Shown: in pieces, positions 23,867 to 33,928 of the stretch
Position numbering within the stretch: the stretch's first letter is position 1
Layout: each line of letters begins with the position of its first letter
Source: Coniochaeta sp. PMI_546
Taxonomy: Eukaryota > Ascomycota > Sordariomycetes > Coniochaetales > Coniochaetaceae
Assembly (NCBI GenBank): GCA_021432605.1
Contig: MU271144.1
Location: 2,228,606 to 2,292,605, forward strand
Length of the DNA: 64,000 bases
Direction of reading: 5' to 3'
Program-made: the position numbers and the translations under genes
The notes under the pieces: generated by a model
Told to the model about the DNA's origin: nothing
The model's input: the letters and a program-made list of their open reading frames with translations, nothing else
The model's database searches: none

Positions 23867-25082
23867 ATGATGGGCACCAAGGAAATCCCGAAACGGGCGG
23901 ACTTGGTAGACTACAATTATGCCGTTGCCGGACAGTAAGCTTACCTTCGGGAGAAGTCCCTAGGCCTATCCTCAGGATACTAACGACCGCCGCAGTGAAG
24001 GCACATTGTGCGACGCAGACGGCGAACTATTTATAAAACCGTGCACACAGCAGGAAATTGACTTCTACGAGTCGGCCAACCAGGGGCACCCGGAATTCGC
24101 AGCGCTCATGCCCTTGTATTTCGGCCAAATGGTGCTGAACGATATGACGGATATGGCATCAATCAACGAACAGTTACCCGCGGTCGCGGAACATATAAGC
24201 ACACACATGAAGGAGGAAGTAATAAGACTAGCGCATCAGCTACACCCGGATCCAGCCAAGGATAACATCAAGTGGGTTCCGAATAAGAGCAAAAAAATCG
24301 CCACAAACATATCGCTCGTTCTCGAAAACGCTGCCTACGGGTACAAGCGGCCGAACATACTGGATGTGAAGCTAGGCCAGCGCCTCTGGGCCGACGACGC
24401 GCCGCTCGAGAAGAAACAGCGGTTCGACAAGATCAGCCAGGAGACCACGCATGGTTCGCTAGGGTTCCGCATCGCCGGTATGCGGGTATACCGAGGCTCG
24501 GATAAGCTGGAAGAGCTGGATGAGGAGGATTACCGGATATACGATAAGGATTACGGTCGAGTCACCGTCAACGAGGGCAATGTGCTCGATGCGTTCAGGA
24601 AGTTTATCTTCAACGAGGCGGCAGGTGTTGACGAAGAGCTGGGCAAGGCGGTCGCGCGTGCCTTTATGGAAGAGGTCAAGCACGTGCAGGAAGTCTTGGA
24701 GAACGAGGAGAGCAGGATGTACTCTGCCAGCCTCCTGTTCGTGTTTGAGGGTGACGGCGATGCGCTTCGGGCTGCAATTGACGAGGCGAGCAGTAGCGTC
24801 ACCATGTCCCAGAAAGGGCGAGGTGAGGCCGGTGGCCGGTCCACACTCCGCGTTGATAGTGGCATCGCAATGGACGAGGAAACCGGCGAGCTGATCCTTG
24901 TAGAGGATGATGCGGATGAAGACTCCGGCGACGACGAGAACGTGCCGCGCATTTACAGCGTCAAGCTGATCGACTTTGCTCACGCGGAGTTCACGCCGGG
25001 ACAGGGGCCCGACGAGAACAACCTGAAGGGCGTGAGGAGCCTGGTTCGGATTTTCGACGAGCTTTCGCGCGAAGAGGATTGA
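23867..25082 (+). CDS. inositol polyphosphate multikinase (Arg82/IPMK family)
   Basis: Two exons (23867-23934 and 23996-25082) encode 384 residues. IPK-family kinases phosphorylate inositol trisphosphate to higher inositol phosphates; the yeast homologue Arg82 also acts in transcription control. The first exon gives MMGTKEIPKRADLVDYNYAVAGH, 23 codons with a typical fungal start, joined in phase to EGTLCDADGELFIKP. The signature PxxxDxKxG is present as PNILDVKLG. Further motifs are SLGFRIAGMRVY, the ATP/metal-site SASLLFVFEGD and the C-terminal VKLIDFAHA, with the catalytic Asp/His pair. The size is that of IPMK, not of the much longer Kcs1-type IP6 kinases. An acidic insert (EDDADEDSGDDE) precedes the last motif, as in Arg82. 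Nuclear and cytoplasmic locations are likely. Confidence 0.92.
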
Positions 25083-25807
25083 AAAGTGCGTTTGCAGAAA
25101 TGATCTGCTGCATTGAGGACGGGATAAAACTCCCTTTTCTGCGTGCTCAACCAGAAGAGAGACGGGGCGGGTTATGCGCCATTTGCATCAAGCCTTATCA
25201 CGACATTAAAGACAAAACAGGCGTTTTTCCTGGGTTTATGGTCCATTTCAATACCCATTGGGAGACATGTAAATTAGAACAGGCACGGCGTTGGTTCATA
25301 GCATCTTCTGCATTACTCCACTGGCTTCGATCACGACGGCATGACAAGATAAACCAATAAATAAAGCGTTCAACACTGCACATTACTTGCTCTATCACAT
25401 GAACTATTGCTCTTGCAGTGAACTTATCCGCGGTGAGTAGAGTTGCGAGTGGCTCTCGCCGGCTTCAAATCCTACATCTACCTTGGTGAGATCACATTTC
25501 AGTTCGCAGCTACATGTAAGGTACATTACCTCTAGGCAGCATCACGTTGGACACGTCTGACACGGTCTTCACTCGGCTATAGCTCCTAAAATCAGCGCAT
25601 CGAGGTCCAGCAAACTCGTGTGGGGTGCTTCCCACTAGGTAGCAGTATCGATTAAGGTAGCCTTGCATTAGCGTCTGAAAGCCCACAAGGCTGAGCCCAC
25701 TCCGTCATCCTCGACCACCCTCGTCTTCACCACGTGACGGCTCTTCTTCGTGACCACGACAATATTCATAAGATCCAACAGGCGATACTGCCTCATAGAC
25801 CGTCAAG
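25083..25807. other. intergenic, Clp1 promoter side
   Basis: About 725 bases hold the 3' flank of the kinase gene and the promoter of Clp1. A CACGTG-like CCACGTGACGG occurs near 25731-25741, which could bind bHLH factors; this is not tested. Confidence 0.4.
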
Positions 25808-27423
25808 ATGTCTATCCCGGGCCTGGGCCAGATCCCAGTTCAGGTGCCTATCCACATGCTTCCTACCATCCACCAACCGCCATCGTGCTAACTAAAACCC
25901 CCAGACCCCGACCTCAACAACCCGCACAATAACCCTCAAGCCCCTCTGGGAATGGCGTTTCGAGACCCCCTTCCCCTCCAGCACAGGCGGCGCCCACACA
26001 ATGGCCAGCTCCTCCCTGGCCCCAGCCCCCAACCCCTCATCAGCCGCCGCGGCCCCGACCCAGCTCACCGTCAAGCTCACCTCTGGCACGGCCGAGCGCG
26101 ACGGGACCGAGCTCGCCCTGGGCAAGAACTACGTCTTCGTCGGCGCCAAGTCCAAGATCTTCACCCTGACCGGCTGCACGCTCGAGGTCTCGGGTCCGTG
26201 CGAGGACTACGTCGCCGAGACGGACGACCCGGACGACTGTCCGGCCGTCAGCTACCTGAACCTGCACTTCGCGCTGCAGAACCAGCGCGCCGCGGGGGTA
26301 GTGGGGCCCAGGGTGCTGGTGGCTGGTGCTCCGGCGAGCGGCAAGTCGACGCTGGCGAGGACCCTGCTGGCGCTGGCGACGAGGCAGAACGGCGGGCAGC
26401 AGCCGGTCGGCGTCGGGCTGGACCCGAAGGACGGCATGCTGAGCCTGCCGGGGACGGTGGCGGCGGCGGTGTTTGGCAGTCTGATGGATCTGGAGACGGG
26501 GGGCACGGGTGTGGCGGACACGCCGAGTAGTGGGCCGGCGGCGGTGCCGGTCAAGGTGCCTGTGGTTTACTATTATGGGCGGCAGAGGGTGGAGGACGAG
26601 CCGGGGTCGTGGAAGACGGTTGTCAGTGGGCTTGCGGCTGCGGTCAGGGGACGGAGGGAGCAGGATGGGGAGGTCAGGCGGGCCGGGGTTGTGGTTGATG
26701 CTCCGGCTGTGGGGGCGGGGAAGGCGGGCGTTGAGCTTTTGATGCATGCTGTTGAGGAGTTTGCTGGTGAGTGTGATTCTTGCGAGAGTGTGTTTGTTTA
26801 TGAATACGTGCTAACGCTGTGGAATAGTCAATGTTGTCGTGGTCTTGGGATCGGGTCGCCTCAATGCCGAGCTCCAGAAGAGCTTGGGACAGAAGAGGAC
26901 GAGCCTGGGAGAAGCCATCACGGTGGTGCAGCTGGACAAGTCCGAAGGCGTGGTCGAGAGAGACGAGGCGTTCATGCAGCAGACAAGAGAGGCGGCTATA
27001 AAAGAGTACTTCTTTGGTGATGCGAAAATGACGCTCAGTCCGGCCACGCAACAGGTTGATTTCAGCGCCGTGACCATCTACAAGATCCCAGACTGTGTGT
27101 TTCCTCGCTCCTTTTTACTTGTTTCCGACGAGTGTTTTACTGACAGCTGCACAGTATCGGATTATCTTGCCGACGAGGAAGTTCTAGAAAAGATGGACCC
27201 GGTGCCGGAGATGGCGCACTGGACCCTGGCCGTCATGAATGCTTCTGTGCGCGACTCGATGGAGACCATACGGTACGCCAGCGTCATGGGCTTCGTCTAT
27301 GTGGCTGACGTCGAGCCTGAGCGACGGAGACTAAAGATCCTGGCACCGGTCAGCGGTCGGCTTGGTGACCGGCCGCTGGTCTGGGGTCACTGGCCGGAGC
27401 CACATATCAATCTTCTGGGCTAG
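25808..27423 (+). CDS. clp1: Clp1, mRNA cleavage/polyadenylation factor IA subunit
   Basis: Four exons (25808-25843, 25905-26766, 26828-27094, 27155-27423) encode 477 residues. Clp1 is a P-loop protein of cleavage factor IA that binds Pcf11 during mRNA 3'-end formation; animal homologues are RNA 5'-kinases. The start MSIPGLGQIPVQ joins TRTITLKPLWEWRFE, the usual N-terminal beta domain. Walker A is GAPASGKST near residue 125. The central domain contains YYYGRQ and VVVDAPAVG, and the C-terminal domain ends GDRPLVWGHWPEPHINLLG, a family hallmark. The third intron is 60 nt and free of in-frame stops, so retention would insert 20 residues. Its removal gives a more family-like IPD-x-SDYLADEEVLEK. 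Fungal Clp1 proteins often lack kinase activity; activity here is unknown. Confidence 0.92.
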
Positions 27424-28047
27424 TCATTTTGTGGATGAGGAGGCGGCGGCTAGGAGTCCAAAACTTGTTGCTTTTATTGTGTACAGGCACCGCGAGATGG
27501 AGTTCATACCCTAAGAAGGATCAGATGGCGTTTTGAAAAGTTCAATTTTTTTCATTACTCATAAGGAGCTCAGTTATCGGGACTACATGACAGTCAGAAA
27601 TCATCGAAGGGTATACCTTTTCCAGACACTCTTAACCAGGATCAATGTCAACCGGAGTCTAAGCCTTGTAAATGCAACTCAACGCGGAATATCACAAGAT
27701 AGCTTCGACACATTGCTGCGCCTGCTCTGCGCCTGCATCCGACAAGCTGCCGACCGAGATCGTCGTCCTTCGAAGTAGCTATCCGGGAATGCGTACCCTT
27801 CCAGCCAGTCTCAACTAGGAACGACGTCAACCGGATCTAACCATTGTAAAAGCAAATCAACGCAAAATTTCCAGGTAAAATATCGTTACAAAGCTCCGCA
27901 ATGCTCGAAACTCAAACAACACAATTGCGTAGTCGATGCCCCCACAACCTTAGAACATCATTCGTCACTTGCCAGCGACAGAAAAAGTGAACAAGGTGTT
28001 GACGACATGTGCTTGTGGCGCAGCAGCGGCCAGGGTGACAAGGTGTC
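27424..28047. other. convergent region between Clp1 and LSH genes
   Basis: About 620 bases between two 3' ends. It contains a diverged direct duplication, described separately, and no gene. Confidence 0.5.
27612..27880 (+). repeat. diverged direct duplication in convergent 3' region
   Basis: Two copies of about 75-90 bases, roughly 27612-27700 and 27792-27880, start about 180 bases apart. They share blocks such as TACC-TTCCAG, GTCAACCGGA, TCTAA, TTGTAAA and TCAACGC in the same order. By eye, identity is around 70-75 percent with small gaps. No terminal repeats or coding potential are visible. Confidence 0.6.
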
Positions 28048-31016
28048 TTAGGCAGAGGATGTAGCACCCGCAACCTCAGCCCTCGCCTCGGTAATGCCGT
28101 CAGCACCGGTCTCGATGACAGTGAACTTGTTGGCATTGCCCTGTCCAGTCGCAGCGCGTTCATACGCCTCCTCGCTCCTGTAGCCCCGTTAGCACGTGGT
28201 ATGGTACTCGATCAGGGAGAACTCACCTGTCACACAGCACCGCAAGATCCTCCTCGCTGAGGACCTCCTTCTCACCAGAGAACTTGTATCGCTCCCCATC
28301 TCTCAACAGCAGAGCCTTGAGCGTCTCGGCATCCATGACATCCCTCTGATTCTTAGCCAGGGTTCTAAGGTCACCCTTCTTGATGACAAGCTTCTCCAAC
28401 CGCCGCTTGGCATCGGCACTCATAAGCAACGTCTCCTCGACCGTACCCTTAGTAGCCAGTCGGTACACAATAACAGGTCTAGACTGTCCGATCCGATGAG
28501 CGCGGTCCTGCGCCTGGAGATCCTGCTGGGGGTTCCAGTCGCTGTCGAACAGGATAACGGTATCTGCGCTAGCCAGATTGATGCCCTGCCCGCCCGCGCG
28601 GGTCGACAGTAGGAACAGCTTCATGTCCTTGTCCTTATTGAACCGCTCGATCTCCGCCCGTCGGTCGTCCTGCGCCACTCCACCGTCGATGCGGCAAATG
28701 TCCCACCCCCGCAGCTCGCGGCAGTAGTCCTCGAGGATGTCAAGCTGGGTCTTGAACTGCGAGAAGATGAGGACCTTGTGGTCCTCCTTAAACAGAGCCG
28801 GCAGTAGACGATCGAGGAGAAGCATCTTGCCGGAAGAGGTGACTATGCTCTCGTCTACGGGCAAGCCGGTGCCGCCCCAAGGGTTGTAGAAGTTGTGCGG
28901 GCTGTTGCAGACCAGACGCAGCTGTAGGAGAGGGTTGCCCAGCTTCTTGGTGCTGATCTCTTTCTTTGCTTGCTCCACGATCTTGGCCTGCTCACGCTCC
29001 TCGGGGGTCATGTTTGCAAAGGGGTCGAGCGCTTTGGTTTGCTCTGCGAGTTCGTTCGCCAGCTTCGCCTCGAATGTCTTATCGTCGAGGAGGTCGTCGT
29101 CGGAGGCATCCGAATCCCTGTACTTCACTGGTGTCTTGCGAGAGCGTCCGCGCCGCAGGCTGATGGGAGTGTCTGGTCGGACACTGCCTGGAGTGGTGTG
29201 TCTGCTAGACTTGGCACTCTTTGAAGCAGGTGACTCGTGGTCTGCGACGAGCCCACTCTTCCTCTTGCGGTTGCCCTTGGGCGGGGTTGAGGACTCGGTT
29301 TCCGTGGTTGCGGCCACCACTTCCTTACGTGGTCGACCGCGGGCGCGTGTCTTACCCATCATAATAGCAAACGCGTCGTTCGAAGCCGCAGGGGCGGCAG
29401 GTGACTGGCTGTCATTCTTCTTTCGGGGACTGCTGCGAATGCTGAGCTGCAACTGTTTGCCGTTCTGCTTCGGCTCAGCCTTGGGGCTGACACTGCTAGC
29501 TCTCGATACCAGCGGACTTGCCTTTGCGGAGGAAGCGGCGCTGCTGTTCGCTTTGGTGAGCCGCTCAACGACCTTGTTCTCGAGGTAATCTCGAGTGTCG
29601 ATGTTCGCGTCGGTGATGGCGTTGTAGAGGTCCGTCTGATCCTTGGTCATCGGAGCGAACAAGACATACTCTCGCTTTTTCGGCAAATACGCGGCAACGT
29701 CTGCCTTGACTCTCCGCAGCAGAAAAGGCCGAAGTATGAAGTGGATTTTGTTCACCAACTTCTGCTTCTCTTCGTCCTCAATGAACTCACCGGCGCCTTC
29801 CTCGTCTTGGAGGTCATCGAAGTCGAACCAGTCCTCGAAGTCGTCGAATGACTTAAATGTCTCCGGCATGAGGAAGTGGAGGAGTGACCACAGCTCCTTG
29901 AGGTTGTTCTGCAGAGGCGTTCCGGTAATCAAGAGGCGCGTCGCCGACTTAAAGGTCTGCAACTCTCGATACAACTTTGAGTCAAAGTTCTTCATACGGT
30001 GTCCCTCATCCTAATGGATTGTCAGTCAGCTAGCACATCGCAACAGACTGATCAGAACAACGCCGCCGGCGCTTACAATAATGATGAACTCCCAGTTGAT
30101 ACGACTCAACACGGCTCGATCCTTCAATACCATCTCGTAACTAGTGCAAACGATTGGAAACTTGACCGTTGGTCTATTGTTCTTGAGATTCTTGAAGATC
30201 TCATTCTTGGCGATGGCGGCCCTCTCATCAGGGGTGCCATGGTACATAACGACCGGGATCGAAGGCGTCCAGTGGTTGAACTCTGCCATCCAGTTTGACA
30301 GAGTGCTGAGCGGAGCAACGATGAGATGCGGGCCGAGATAGTTCTCCTTTTCGCGCAACAAGGCGATCGCCGATATGGTTTGCACCGTTTTACCTATTAC
30401 AGGGGGTCAGTTGCCACAACTTTTCTTTGGAGATTGGAAATTGAATAACCGTACCCAGGCCCATCTCATCAGCGAGGATACCGCTCAAGCCTTGCTCACA
30501 CAACTTCATAAGCCATGTCAAGCCTTCCAACTGATATTTTCTCATAATACCTCCAGTCACGCACCTGGGCTGCTCAGCGATCTCCAGCTCCTGCTCGCCG
30601 AATGTCTTACCATCCAGCCCAGAGCCAATCTGGCCAAGAGTTCCGCCGCTCCTCTCAGTAAGGAATTCGCTGAAGGCCTGCGACTGCCGCATAAGCTGGT
30701 CCAGAGCTTTTGCCTTTGCCTCGCGCTCGGCGGGTGTGACATCTCTCCTCTTCTTCCTGTTGCTCCTCTTCTTGAGAGCAGCACGACGCCTCTTCTCGGC
30801 GGCCTCATTGGCGATACGCGCTTTCTCCTCTTCCTGCATTAGTTTGATACGCTTCATCTCCTCCCTGACCGCCTCGTAGTGTGCCTCATCTGGCTCTACA
30901 TATCCTGGCATCCAAGGAGGGATGTAGTCATCGCCGGCTGCAAACGGGGAAGAAGGGGCTGTTGTCGCCTGGTGGGAGTTGGAAGAGCTCGAACTGAGCT
31001 CGGATGATGAAGCCAT
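28048..31016 (-). CDS. LSH/HELLS/DDM1-type SNF2 chromatin remodeller (Irc5, MUS-30 family)
   Basis: Four exons (30455-31016, 30077-30393, 28227-30010, 28048-28177) give 930 residues. The SNF2 ATPase core starts with [15 protein letters not shown]. Walker A is GLGKT, rebuilt across the first splice. Motif II is DEGHRMKN, a DEGH variant usual in this subfamily, and is rebuilt across the second splice. [20 protein letters not shown] and the C-terminal lobe ([31 protein letters not shown]) follow. Between the lobes lies a long disordered insert with an AT-hook-like RGRPRKE. An N-terminal charged coiled coil precedes the ATPase. The subfamily supports DNA methylation, heterochromatin and genome stability; the Neurospora member is MUS-30. 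ISWI is excluded by the lack of HAND-SANT-SLIDE. Its upstream region has two MluI cell-cycle boxes. Confidence 0.9.
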
Positions 31017-31344
31017 GACTGAAGCGACAGCGTGACTGAGCACCTGAGCTTGCCTGAAGTTGTGAGAGTCTTAGGGTCCTGATGTTCCCTCTTGTTGAAG
31101 AGCTGTAAATCGCAGAATGCAAGCGGAAGATGCCAATGACACAACTTCGCCACTTTATCCTCCCTTGATACAAAGAAATCGCGGGTTTGAAGCTATCAAG
31201 ATGTCAATTGGTATCCAAGTCATGCCACAAAAAAGGTTAAAGAAGCTCTCAATAATTAATTGTAATCTCCAAACAATGAAACGAACCAGATTATGTGAGC
31301 TCTGAAGCAAAGGGCGCGATCAGATAGTCTTCGTCATCGACTCA

Positions 31345-31385
31345 ACGCGTCTTAGCGCGTTAAGTGGCGTCGCGATGTCACGCGT
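31345..31385. promoter_or_regulatory. pair of ACGCGT (MluI cell-cycle box) elements
   Basis: ACGCGT occurs at 31345-31350 and 31380-31385, with a GCGCGT-containing half match between them. ACGCGT is the known site for MBF (Mbp1-Swi6) that drives G1/S genes. The pair lies about 330-370 bases upstream of the LSH start and 400-445 bases from the Arc1-type start. Function in S phase would suit LSH better; this is inferred. Confidence 0.5.
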
Positions 31386-31722
31386 TTGGATTGCAGAGTT
31401 GTTCGGAGTTAAGAAAGAAGAAGAGTTATCTCCGAAGGTGGTATTTGTAGGAAAAGGATGAGAGGATCACGTGCCGGCAGAGATTCTCCAAGCTGCAAGT
31501 GAATTTGTTGCCCCTCCAAAACTTTGAGTCAACAAGGGAAAATGCCCCACATTTGTGATTTCATCTGTCTCTGAATTCTATCTGACTCTGGACCTAGATT
31601 TCTCGGAAACCTCACGAGTCTTTGACACTCTTTTGACACTCTTTCAGGTGTCAATCTACATCAGTTACGCTGTTTTCACTGCGGCCCTTTCAGTCCGCTC
31701 TGCGAAGTGTCTCGCCCCTCCG

Positions 31723-31757
31723 CCAGCTCACCAGCTTCACCAGCTTCACTAGCTTCA
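31723..31757 (+). repeat. 9-bp tandem repeat in 5' leader
   Basis: Four imperfect copies of CCAGCTTCA (the first one base short, the last with C to T) end 32 bases before the ATG of the Arc1-type gene. It is a small minisatellite in the presumed 5' untranslated region. Confidence 0.75.
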
Positions 31758-31789
31758 CCACCGCTCGATACTACACCTCATCCATCATC

Positions 31790-33073
31790 ATGGCCCTCTC
31801 GTCGCAAAAGTACACTCCCACTGAGGAGACCGAGATCTCCCAGTGGCTCCAGACCGCCGAGCGTCTGAAGTCTTCCCCTTCTGAAGCGTCAATTCTCGAC
31901 ACACTCAACACGCACCTCTCAACTCGCTGTACCCTCCTCGGCACCAAGCCCTCCAAGGCTGACACCGCCATCTACTCTGCCCTTGCCTCGACCGTTAAGT
32001 CATGGACCCCCGAGCAGCGCACCGGCCAGAGCGGCCGCCCTCACGTAGTCCGCTACCTCGACTTCGTCCAAAACAGCCCCGTCTTCGAGCTCTCCGTCCC
32101 CGAGGCCGAGAAGATCACCGTCGACCCGGAGGAGATCCTCTACGTCAAGCCCCCCGTCGACGCCAAGGCCGAGAAGGAGCGCTTGAAGAAGGAGAAGGCC
32201 GCCGCCGCCGCAGCTCTTGCTGCTTCCGCGGGTGACGCCGCCAACACTCTCGTGGACCGCACCAAGCAGGTCGCCTCCGCGGCAGCAGACAAGCTCGCCG
32301 AGGTCAAGGACGCTGCCGCCGCGGCCGCTACCCAAGCAACCGCAGCGGTGACCCAGGCCACCGTTGGCGCCACCGAGGCCAGCAACTCCGCCGGCGCAGC
32401 TGCGCCCGCCGAGCAGAAGCAGAAGAAGGAGAAGAAAGTCAAAGCACCTAAACAAGTCCAGCCCACCCCGCCCCCCGCACCTCTATCTCCCGCCCTCATC
32501 GACCTCCGCGTGGGCCACATCCTCAAGGCGATCAAGCACCCGGAAGCCGACTCCCTATACGTCTCCACGATCGCCATGGGCGACAAGCCCGGCACGGACG
32601 ACACGACCGAGTACGAGGGCCAGGTCTGCCGGACCGTCTGCTCGGGCCTCAACGGCCTGATCCCGCTCGAGGAGATGCAGGGCCGCAAGGTGGTGGTGGT
32701 CGCCAACCTCAAGCCCGTCAAGATGCGCGGCATCAAGTCGTGCGCCATGGTGCTGGCCGCTTCACCCAGGATCAAGGAGGGCGAGGCGGACGACCACAAG
32801 GGTCCCGTGGAGCTGGTCAGCCCGCCCGCGGAGGCCAAGGCGGGCGAGAGGGTGTTCTTCGAGGGCTGGAGGGGCGAGCCGGAGAAGGTGCTCAACCCGA
32901 AGAAGAAGGTCTGGGAGACCTTTCAGCCGGGCTTTACGACTACGGATGCACTGGAGGTGGCGTTCGACGCAGGTGTGGTGAAGGAGCTGGGCAAGGAGGG
33001 GCTGGGCAAGTTGGTTGTGGAGAGTGGTGGTGTCTGTACGGTTAAGAGCCTTGCCGGCGCGCAGGTGCGGTAA
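31790..33073 (+). CDS. arc1: Arc1/AIMP1-type tRNA-binding aminoacyl-tRNA synthetase cofactor
   Basis: Single-exon gene for 427 residues. Yeast Arc1 binds tRNA and docks methionyl- and glutamyl-tRNA synthetases in the cytosol. The N-terminal 115 residues resemble a GST-C-like helical docking domain (AIYSALASTVKSW, VVRYLDFVQN). A low-complexity Ala/Lys/Glu linker (about 128-230) follows, with the basic KQKKEKKVKAPKQ. The C-terminal EMAPII/OB tRNA-binding domain starts at LIDLRVGHILKAIKHPEADSL, then has VCSGLNGLIP, VVVVANLKPVKMRGIKS and a final helical extension. Domain order and length match Arc1. No intron is needed, and codon use is strongly C-biased, as in highly expressed fungal genes. The nearest neighbour is divergent. 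Confidence 0.93.
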   Translation: MALSSQKYTPTEETEISQWLQTAERLKSSPSEASILDTLNTHLSTRCTLLGTKPSKADTAIYSALASTVKSWTPEQRTGQSGRPHVVRYLDFVQNSPVFELSVPEAEKITVDPEEILYVKPPVDAKAEKERLKKEKAAAAAALAASAGDAANTLVDRTKQVASAAADKLAEVKDAAAAAATQATAAVTQATVGATEASNSAGAAAPAEQKQKKEKKVKAPKQVQPTPPPAPLSPALIDLRVGHILKAIKHPEADSLYVSTIAMGDKPGTDDTTEYEGQVCRTVCSGLNGLIPLEEMQGRKVVVVANLKPVKMRGIKSCAMVLAASPRIKEGEADDHKGPVELVSPPAEAKAGERVFFEGWRGEPEKVLNPKKKVWETFQPGFTTTDALEVAFDAGVVKELGKEGLGKLVVESGGVCTVKSLAGAQVR

Positions 33074-33349
33074 GACGGGTCGAGAACTTTAGCGAGAAGT
33101 GGATTAGCGTTTTGCGGCTTGGTCGATATAGAAGTATTACATTGTACAGCTAGACCAGCGTGAAAATAGACTGGGGGATTACAGCCAAGGAACGGAGAAA
33201 GCAATGCAAGCTTGGCCAAGGCGCAATTGTCAGTATGTGAGTGATTTTTCTCTGCGTTCTAGTCTTCTTTCCATTGGCAGAGTGCCTCTCGCCTCGAATA
33301 ATCGTCCCCTGTTTTGCGTCCCCATCAACCCAAGACGTCTGTTCCTTCT

Positions 33350-33928
33350 TCACATTCTCCCCGGTTTGAGGGTAACGCTCGCATCCCCTCCACCAGGGAT
33401 CAGCGTCACTGACGGACCGCCAGGCGTCCCGGTCACGATCGGCGTGACGGTAGTCTTGCAGCCTGTCGTCATGGTGACGGTCGCGGTCGGGATGACGCAG
33501 CCGGTCGGGCAGGTCGGGCACGAGGTCGTGATGGTCTTGGTGCCTGTTTTGGGGCAGCAGTCTGTGCTGCAGGGGACCTTGGATGTCGTAATGGAAATAT
33601 ACATGGGGCACATGATGCCCGTGAGGTCGGGGCAAGCTATCTTGGGACAGGCGGCTGCGTCTGGGTTCAGTAAGAGGGGTCTATGTCAGAGCGGGGAGGT
33701 GTGAGCTTACAGGGTGCGGTGTATGCTGTGTAGGTGTGGCATGCGGTCTTCTTGGTGCAGGTCGAGGGAAGGGCTAGGCCGACTTCCTCGGCGGGAGCGG
33801 CGGCGCTGGGACGTGTTAGTATGTGCGAGAGCCATGCGCCACAGTGGTAAGGGATATCTAAATACTGACCAGGACCACACGCCCATCAAGCCGAGGAGCA
33901 GGCTGGTGGTGGATGTTGTGAAATGCAT
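33350..33928 (-). CDS. small secreted Cys/Thr-rich protein
   Basis: Three exons (33870-33928, 33711-33805, 33350-33654) encode 152 residues. The N-terminus MHFTTSTTSLLLGLMGVWS is a likely signal peptide. The mature part has about twelve cysteines (for example STCTKKTAC, ACPKIACPD, CSTDCCPK, SCPTCPTGC), then a Thr/Pro-rich tail (TVTMTTGCKTTVTPIVTGTPGG) likely to be O-glycosylated. No GPI signal is evident. All three splice joins keep the frame. The composition is that of small secreted fungal cell-surface or effector-like proteins, but no family was recognised. It converges with the Arc1-type gene. Position of the signal-peptide end is approximate. Confidence 0.7.

Larger units (their letters stand above)
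31017..31789. promoter_or_regulatory. divergent promoter region of LSH and Arc1-type genes
   Basis: A 773-base divergent region between two start codons. It contains two ACGCGT boxes and a short tandem repeat in the Arc1-side leader, both listed separately. Confidence 0.6.

Noticed and set aside
28893-29588. 231-codon plus-strand frame
   Set aside because: Antisense to the low-complexity insert of the LSH-type gene; no independent support.
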